Positions 31,036 through 36,047 of a stretch of 36,047 nucleotides of DNA are shown here, one piece after another; positions within the stretch are counted from its first letter, which is position 1; every line of letters begins with the position of its first letter. Under the pieces are notes generated by a model, which was given only the letters and a program-made list of their open reading frames with translations, did not search any database and was not told where the DNA came from. Origin of the DNA: Nocardioides sp. REDSEA-S33_B3 (GTDB lineage: Bacteria > Actinomycetota > Actinomycetes > Propionibacteriales > Nocardioidaceae). The translations under genes and the position numbers were made by a program. Location: the NCBI GenBank assembly GCA_001627335.1, contig LUPK01000018.1, positions 1 through 36,047 of the forward strand, given 5' to 3'.

Positions 31036-31842
31036 GTGGCGACGACGACTCAGATTCGGCCGTTCGATGACGCGACCGTGACAGCGGTCGCGAAGGCGAT
31101 CGGTGATCTCTACTCCGGAACGGAGCTGTCGCAGGTGCTCACCACAGCGAAACTGGCTGACCCTGACGGCGAAGGCACCACGAAGTGGAAGCGGCTGTAC
31201 AACGCCCTCGCCGCTCACCAGAACCAGCACGGGAATGGGAAGGCCACTGTTGCGCTGATCAGTACGGCGATGGCGCCGACTCGGACCCTGGATCGAATCG
31301 ACAGGGCCGCGGTTGCGCGGGACACACTGAGCCGGGTGCTCTCGCTGTCCGGGCTCGGCGTCGGCAAGGACGGCCGGGTCCACCGGGCCCCGCAGGCACG
31401 GACCGACACCGACGCCCACTCTCGGGCGACTCGGCTGCGAGCTCGCCTTGAGAGTCGAGGCATCCACACGATCGTGTTGAGCGGCATCAGGGACGAGTGG
31501 CTGCGCACCGACTACTACGACGCGGTCTTCGAGTCGATCAAGCTGTTGGGTCATCGCCTGCGCTCGATGGCCGGCCTCGACCTGGACGGCCACAAACTCG
31601 TCGACGCAGCTCTGTTGGGCTCAGCTCCGAAGGTCCTCCTGAACGCCTACGTGACCGCGACCGAGAAGAATGAGCAGCGTGGTGTCGCGTCCCTGGCGCA
31701 GGGGCTGTTCAGCTCGATACGGAATCCCCAGGCTCATCAGCCGCGATCGGTCTGGACAATGGACGAACAGGATGCCCTCGACGTGCTCGGGACGCTCTCC
31801 CTGATCCACAGGCGGCTTGATAGAGCGACGCTGCGTGGTTAG
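31036..31842 (+). CDS. TIGR02391 (Ymh) family protein with HEPN-like R-x4-H motif
   Basis: A 268-residue protein. The N-terminal half (FDDATVTAVAKAIGDLYSGTEL..., TKWKRLYNALAAHQNQHGNGK) is a helical module found in Abi-like proteins. The C-terminal half (YYDAVFESIKLLGHRLRSMAG...EQRGVASLAQGLFSSIRNPQAHQPRSVW) matches the TIGR02391 pattern. Within it RNPQAH (R229-H234) fits the R-x4-H motif of HEPN ribonucleases. GTG at 31036 has GAGG 7 nt upstream. It begins the island after dnaB and precedes hsdM by 75 nt on the same strand. Family assignment is from memory; a toxin or abortive-infection role is inference. Codon usage (AAG/GAT/TTG, more A and T) differs from the core genes. Confidence 0.7.
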   Translation: MATTTQIRPFDDATVTAVAKAIGDLYSGTELSQVLTTAKLADPDGEGTTKWKRLYNALAAHQNQHGNGKATVALISTAMAPTRTLDRIDRAAVARDTLSRVLSLSGLGVGKDGRVHRAPQARTDTDAHSRATRLRARLESRGIHTIVLSGIRDEWLRTDYYDAVFESIKLLGHRLRSMAGLDLDGHKLVDAALLGSAPKVLLNAYVTATEKNEQRGVASLAQGLFSSIRNPQAHQPRSVWTMDEQDALDVLGTLSLIHRRLDRATLRG

Positions 31843-31888
31843 ATCGCTCGCCGGTTCGTCGGCGTCGTGACGGCTGCCAAGATGGCTC

Positions 31889-31901
31889 CTGACACTGTCA
31901 G
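31889..31901. promoter_or_regulatory. Palindrome upstream of hsdM, possible operator
   Basis: CTGACACTGTCAG, a perfect inverted repeat around one central base, ends 16 nt before the hsdM start codon. The site could bind a dimeric regulator, or the methylase itself; no regulator gene is evident. Confidence 0.35.
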
Positions 31902-31917
31902 CGAGTGAAGGACGCGC

Positions 31918-33525
31918 GTGCCACCGAAGAAGAGGGCCCAACCGGCGAAGAGTCTCGAGGCGACGCTGTGGGATGCGGCGGACGAACTGCGCGGCAAGAT
32001 GGACTCCGCCCAGTACAAGCACGTCGTCCTCGGCCTGATCTTCCTCAAGTACGTCTCGGACACTTTCATGGTCAGGCACCGCGAGCTCGCGAGGCTGGTC
32101 GACGATCCTGAGTCGGACTACTTCATGCCGAACGACGCGGCGAAGCGGTCGGTGCTTGAGGATCGCGACGAGTACACCGCAGAGGGTGTCTTCTGGATCC
32201 CTGAGGGCCACCGCTGGGACGACCTTCGCAAGGCGGCGAAGCAGCCGGACATCGGCAAGCGCGTCGACGACGCGATGGAGGCCATCGAGCGGGAGAACCC
32301 GACGCTCAAGGGCGTCCTGCCGAAGAACTACACCCAGCGTGAGCTGAGCCCGGAGAACATCGGCGGCCTGATCGACACCTTCTCTAGACAGGACCTCGCT
32401 GCTGAGGAGTACAAGGGCCTCGACGTGCTCGGCCGGGTCTACGAGTACTTCCTCGGCCAGTTCGCCTCCAACGAGGGCAAGAAGGCCGGTGAGTTCTACA
32501 CGCCCCGCTCGGTCGTCGAGCTACTCGTCGAGATGCTCCAGCCGTACCACGGGCGCGTGCTCGACCCCGCCTGCGGCTCCGGCGGCATGTTCGTCCAGGC
32601 CGACAAGTTCGTGGCCGCACACGGCGGCAGCCGCAACGACCTGTCGGTCTTCGGTCAGGAGTCGAACCCGACGACCTGGCGGCTTGCGAAGATGAACCTC
32701 GCTCTGCGTGGCATCGAGGGCAACTTAGGTCCGGAGTGGGGCGACTCGTTCCACAAAGACGCCCACGCCGACCTGCGCGCCGACTTCGTCATCGCGAACC
32801 CACCTTTCAACGACAGCAAGTGGGGCGGCGAGCGGCTGCGCCAGAACGTGCGGTGGAAGTATGGCGTTCCGCCGGTCCAGAACGCGAACTACGCCTGGCT
32901 CCAGCACTTCCTCCACCACTGCGCGCCGACCGGCACCGTGGGCACCGTCCTCGCCAACGGCTCGCTGTCGAGCGAGCAGAACGGCGAAGGTGAGATCCGC
33001 AAGGCGATGGTGGAAGCGGACGTGGTCGAGTGCATCGTCGCCCTGCCGCCCCAGCTCTTCTACGGCACCGCTATCCCGGTCTGCCTGTGGTTCCTGACCA
33101 AGAACAAGGCAGGTCTGGCGAACGGAACGAAGACCCGACCACGGCAGGGCGAGACGCTCTTCATCGATGCTCGGCAGGTCGGCTTCATGGAGACCCGGAC
33201 CCTGCGGGCGTTCTCCGAGGCCGACGTCATGCTGATCGCCGACACGTACCACGCGTGGCGCGGCAGCGAGACGAGCGCGGGTCAGGAGTATGCCGACGTG
33301 GCGGGCTTCTGCCGCGCCGCCACTACCGAGGAGATCGCCGAGCACGGCTACGTCCTCACGCCCGGCCGTTACGTCGGCAGCGAGGCCGCCGAGGACGACG
33401 GCGAGCCGGTCGACGCTAAGATCGCCCGGTTGTCCGAGGAGATCCGCGACGGATTCAAGAAGCGCGAGGAACTCCAGGCCACGGTCCTTTCGGCGCTCGA
33501 TTCGCTGGTGGTCGCCGATGAGTGA
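31918..33525 (+). CDS. hsdM: Type I restriction-modification system methylase subunit HsdM
   Basis: A 535-residue N6-adenine methyltransferase, the M subunit that with HsdS methylates the host and with HsdR cuts foreign DNA. The N-terminal HsdM domain is LEATLWDAADELRGKMDSAQYKHV and following. The helical region LGRVYEYFLGQFASNEGKKAGEFYTPRSVVELLVEML precedes the SAM-binding motif I DPACGSGGM (D216) and the catalytic NPPF (N294). The C-terminal end (KREELQATVLSALDSL) is the usual one. GTG at 31918 follows GAAGGA by about 7 nt. The stop overlaps the hsdS start by 8 nt. Length is normal. Confidence 0.95.
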   Translation: MPPKKRAQPAKSLEATLWDAADELRGKMDSAQYKHVVLGLIFLKYVSDTFMVRHRELARLVDDPESDYFMPNDAAKRSVLEDRDEYTAEGVFWIPEGHRWDDLRKAAKQPDIGKRVDDAMEAIERENPTLKGVLPKNYTQRELSPENIGGLIDTFSRQDLAAEEYKGLDVLGRVYEYFLGQFASNEGKKAGEFYTPRSVVELLVEMLQPYHGRVLDPACGSGGMFVQADKFVAAHGGSRNDLSVFGQESNPTTWRLAKMNLALRGIEGNLGPEWGDSFHKDAHADLRADFVIANPPFNDSKWGGERLRQNVRWKYGVPPVQNANYAWLQHFLHHCAPTGTVGTVLANGSLSSEQNGEGEIRKAMVEADVVECIVALPPQLFYGTAIPVCLWFLTKNKAGLANGTKTRPRQGETLFIDARQVGFMETRTLRAFSEADVMLIADTYHAWRGSETSAGQEYADVAGFCRAATTEEIAEHGYVLTPGRYVGSEAAEDDGEPVDAKIARLSEEIRDGFKKREELQATVLSALDSLVVADE

Positions 33526-34654
33526 TCGGGTGCTCGGCGATCTCGCCGACCTCACAGTCGGTCATGTCGGCCCAATGGCCTCCGAATACGTCGATGAGGG
33601 TGTTCCGTTTCTTCGATCGCTCAACGTGCGGCCGTTCCGAATTGACCTCGATGGCGTCAAACACATCTCCGAGAGCTTTCACCAGCGACTTGCGAAGTCG
33701 GCCCTCAAGCCCGGAGACGTCGTAGTCGTGAGAACCGGCGCTCCCGGGACCGCTGCCGTAGTCCCAGCGTCGCTGCCCGTCTCGAACTGCTCCGATGTCG
33801 TGATCGTCAGGCCCGGCCCAGATCTCGACTCGCGCTACCTCGCGTACCTGATCAACAGCGTCGCTCGGGGATACATCGACTCTCGGACGGTCGGCGCTGT
33901 GCAGCAACACTTCAACGTCGGCGCTGCGAAGGGGATCCCTATACCCGCGGCCACGCTCGAGGAGCAGCGGCGGATCGCCTCAGTCCTCGGCGCCCTCGAC
34001 GACTTGGTCGAGGTAGAGGAACGCGGAGCCGCACAGGCCGACGAACTTTGGCGTGCCGTCCTAGCAGCGTCACGCCACGACAAAGAGTCTGTTCCGCTGT
34101 CGTCGCTCGCATCGTTCGTCAACGGAAAGAACTTCACGAAGGGCGGAGGCGCCCATGGTCTTCCAGTCATCCGCACCCCAGAGGTTCGAAACGGGCCAAC
34201 CTCATCGACGGTGCGTGCTGACGTGACGGCTTCAGCGGAGAACCTGGCGGATCCGGGCGACATCCTGTTCGTATGGTCGGGCAGCCTGCTCGTCTCGCGG
34301 TGGCGATGGACCCAGGGGCTCGTGAACCAGCACATCTTCAAAGTGATCCCGAACGTGGGCGTCCCCGACTGGCTGGTTCTCTGGGCTATCGAGGAGTTGA
34401 TGGAGGATTTCCTCGGTCTCGCAGCCGACAAGGCCACGACGATGGGGCACATCAAGCGAGCGGACTTGGACCGAGTGGTCAATGTCCCGGAGCGGTCGGC
34501 CTGGGAAGACCTCGAGGCGAAGATCCGCCCGTATTGGGACGAGGCACTGTCAGCACAGATGCACGCATCAGATATCGCCGCAGCCCGTGACGAGCTCCTG
34601 CCGCTCCTGATGTCAGGTCGGCTGCGCGTGTCTGAGGATCTGGCGGTGCTGTGA
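33518..34654 (+). CDS. hsdS: Type I restriction-modification system specificity subunit HsdS
   Basis: A 378-residue two-half specificity subunit. The first target recognition domain is about residues 1-145 (GVPFLRSLNVRPFRI, LKPGDVVVVRTGAPGTAAVVP, YLAYLINSVARGYI), then the first conserved spacer helix (LEEQRRIASVLGALDDLVEVEERGAAQADELWRAVLA). The second recognition domain (SSLASFVNGKNFTKGGG ... IKRADLDRVVNVPE) and second spacer region (LEAKIRPYWDEALSAQMHASDIAAARDELLPLLMSGRLRV) follow. The recognition sequence is bipartite but cannot be read from sequence. ATG at 33518 overlaps the hsdM stop. Unusually for HsdS the two recognition domains look quite different in length. Confidence 0.92.
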   Translation: MSDRVLGDLADLTVGHVGPMASEYVDEGVPFLRSLNVRPFRIDLDGVKHISESFHQRLAKSALKPGDVVVVRTGAPGTAAVVPASLPVSNCSDVVIVRPGPDLDSRYLAYLINSVARGYIDSRTVGAVQQHFNVGAAKGIPIPAATLEEQRRIASVLGALDDLVEVEERGAAQADELWRAVLAASRHDKESVPLSSLASFVNGKNFTKGGGAHGLPVIRTPEVRNGPTSSTVRADVTASAENLADPGDILFVWSGSLLVSRWRWTQGLVNQHIFKVIPNVGVPDWLVLWAIEELMEDFLGLAADKATTMGHIKRADLDRVVNVPERSAWEDLEAKIRPYWDEALSAQMHASDIAAARDELLPLLMSGRLRVSEDLAVL

Positions 34655-35979
34655 TGGTCGGGCCGACCGAGGACGAGCTTGAGCGCTGGGTGTTGGAGAT
34701 CCTCTCCGAACTTGGGTGGACTCACGTCTACGGTCCAGACATCGCGCCTGGTGAGCCCGGTGCTGAACGCCGCGACTACCGCGACGTCGTCCTGACGGGC
34801 CGCCTGTCCTCGGCCGTCGCCAAGCTGAACCCGCAATTGCCGCCGGACGCCGTCGCCGACGTCGTGAGCACTGCGTTGCGAGCGGAGTCGCCGCTCATCG
34901 AGACCGAGAACTGGAACGGCTACCGCTACCTCATCCAGGGCGTCCCCGTGGAGTACCGCGACGAGCAGGGGGCGCTGCGCAGCGACCGCGCATGGCTGAT
35001 CGACTGGGAGCACCCGAAGAACAACGACATGACCGCGATCAACCAGTTCAGCATCACGGGGCCGAAGAAGACCCGCCGGCCCGACATATTGCTGTTCGTC
35101 AACGGCCTGCCGCTGGCCATCTTCGAGCTGAAGCGTGTCGGCAAGACCTATGCGCGGGTCGACGGGGCGTTCCGGCAGCTGCAGACATACCGGAGCCAGA
35201 TCCCCGAGGTCTTCAAGTGGAACCAGATCGCGGTCGTCTCCGACGGTATCGACGCCCAGGCCGGATCGTTCTCCGCGCCCTGGAACCACTGGGCTTCCTG
35301 GAAGACGATCGACGGGGCGCGCCGCGACCCCCGCAACGTCGAGGGGCTCCGGATCCCGCGCATCGAGGTTCTGACCCGGGGGATGTTCCGCCTCGACGTC
35401 TTCTTCGACCTCTGCCGCAACTTCATCGCGACCTTCGGCGAGGGCACCGAGACCCGGAAGGCGGTCGGGAAGTATCACCAGTACTGGGCGGTGAACAAGG
35501 CGGTCGCGCAGACGCTGGAGTCGGTCGAGACCGACGGCCGGATCGGCGTCGTGTGGCACACGCAGGGGTCGGGCAAATCGCTGGAGATGGCGTACTACGC
35601 CGGCAAGATCATGCGGCATCCCGGCATGGAGAACCCGACGGTCGTCGTCGTCACCGACCGCAACGACCTCGATGACCAGCTGTTCGATGAGACTTTCGCG
35701 CCGACCAAGCCTGGCTCGCCGCTGCCGGAGACGCCGGTCAAGGCAGAGTCCCGTGCCCACCTCAAAGAGCTGCTAGCCGGTCGAGAGTCGGGCGGGATCA
35801 TCTTCACGACGCTGCAGAAGTTCGGCCTCACGAAGGAGGATCGTGACGCTGGGCGGAGCTTCCCGCCGCTCTCGGATCGACTCAACATCGTGGTGATGGT
35901 CGACGAGGCTCACCGGTCGAACTACGACCTGATCGACGGGTTCGCCCGAAACGTTCGCGATGCTCTGCCTCAGCCCTGA
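34654..35979 (+). pseudogene. hsdR: Type I restriction endonuclease subunit HsdR, truncated
   Basis: The N-terminal 441 residues of a subunit that is normally about 1000. The nuclease domain has the PD-(D/E)xK core: RRPDILLFVNG (D144) then AIFELKR (E158, K160). The first RecA-like motor domain has HTQGSGKS (Walker A, K308) and VMVDEAHRSNYD (DEAH, D417-H420). The reading frame leaves the family after DGFARNVRDALP and stops two codons later, so motor motifs III-VI and the C-terminal part are lost. ATG at 34654 overlaps the hsdS stop (TGATG). As it stands the subunit cannot translocate DNA and restriction should be dead, unless the break is an assembly join and the rest lies elsewhere. Confidence 0.85.
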
Positions 35980-36047
35980 TCCACCGGTGAGGATTCGTCA
36001 TCGGTGATTCTGGTGGATCGCGACGAGGTTCGCAGTGTGGGCGTGGG
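35971..36047. mobile_element. Foreign sequence at hsdR break, with hairpin: possible insertion-element end
   Basis: From about 35971 the sequence no longer encodes HsdR. It contains GATCCACC (35978-35985) and its perfect inverted copy GGTGGATC (36012-36019), separated by 26 nt with a smaller TCA/TGA palindrome inside. This could be the terminal part of an insertion sequence interrupted by the window end, or a second join. No transposase is visible in the 77 nt available. Confidence 0.35.

Noticed and set aside
31918..34654. A BREX, DISARM or phosphorothioation system instead of type I restriction
   Set aside because: HsdM, two-domain HsdS and a PD-(D/E)xK plus DEAD-box HsdR are adjacent in the standard order; no pgl, brx, drm or dnd genes are present.
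1..36047. tRNA, rRNA or other structured RNA genes
   Set aside because: No cloverleaf with a TTCGA-type arm, rRNA segment or recognised riboswitch was seen on either strand. Short non-coding RNAs cannot be excluded by eye.

Overview
The window is a high-GC actinobacterial chromosome segment, most likely from Nocardioidaceae (Nocardioides-like). This rests on very high GC, frequent GTG starts, leaderless genes and gene order; no database search was possible. Its core follows the order I recall from Streptomyces: sigM - pseudokinase - murJ - DUF6049 // pcnA ... ino1 - padR // ponA-type PBP - GT87 - Ala-racemase-like - Fem - nfo - kinase - rpsF - ssb - rpsR - rplI ... MATE - dnaB. In Mycobacterium tuberculosis, as I recall, the same two blocks (around Rv3907c-Rv3911 and Rv0046c-Rv0058) lie on either side of oriC.

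Left edge (1 to about 850): the content differs in kind. A GFA-family gene and the C-terminal half of a NifU-like protein look alphaproteobacterial (Rhodobacterales-like). The NifU half is joined in frame to the N-terminus of an actinobacterial anti-sigma protein of the SigM locus. The most economical explanation is a chimeric assembly join.

1.0-7.6 kb (minus): a cell-envelope operon with overlapping start and stop codons: DUF6049 exported protein, MurJ lipid II flippase, a membrane pseudokinase that carries an internal deletion and frameshift, the ECF factor SigM, then the broken anti-sigma gene. 7.7-9.7 kb (plus): the tRNA CCA-adding enzyme and an SRPBCC protein. 9.8-13.1 kb (minus): a large secreted M6-type metalloprotease. 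13.4-15.2 kb (minus): inositol-phosphate synthase and its PadR-type regulator, divergent from a class A PBP and a GT87 glycosyltransferase (15.4-19.1 kb, plus). 19.2-23.3 kb (minus): an alanine-racemase-like protein, a FemX-type peptidoglycan-bridge enzyme, endonuclease IV and a Ser/Thr kinase. 23.5-25.4 kb (plus): rpsF-ssb-rpsR-rplI, closed by a strong terminator. 25.7-29.0 kb (minus): a secreted Ig-like protein, a small membrane protein and a MATE exporter. 29.5-30.9 kb (plus): intein-free dnaB, preceded by a stretch rich in DnaA-box-like 9-mers.

Right edge (31.0-36.0 kb, plus): a lower-GC defence island. A TIGR02391/Ymh-like protein with a HEPN-like R-x4-H motif precedes a type I restriction-modification operon, hsdM-hsdS-hsdR. 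hsdR is cut off after its DEAD-box motif by unrelated sequence containing a hairpin, which may be the end of an insertion element or another join.

Smaller-scale structure: several genes have a TAnnnT -10 hexamer only 6-8 nt before the start codon (leaderless transcription). In two cases the -10 hexamer includes the stop codon of the preceding gene. A family of REP-like intergenic repeats recurs at four places, once supplying the C-terminus of a protein.
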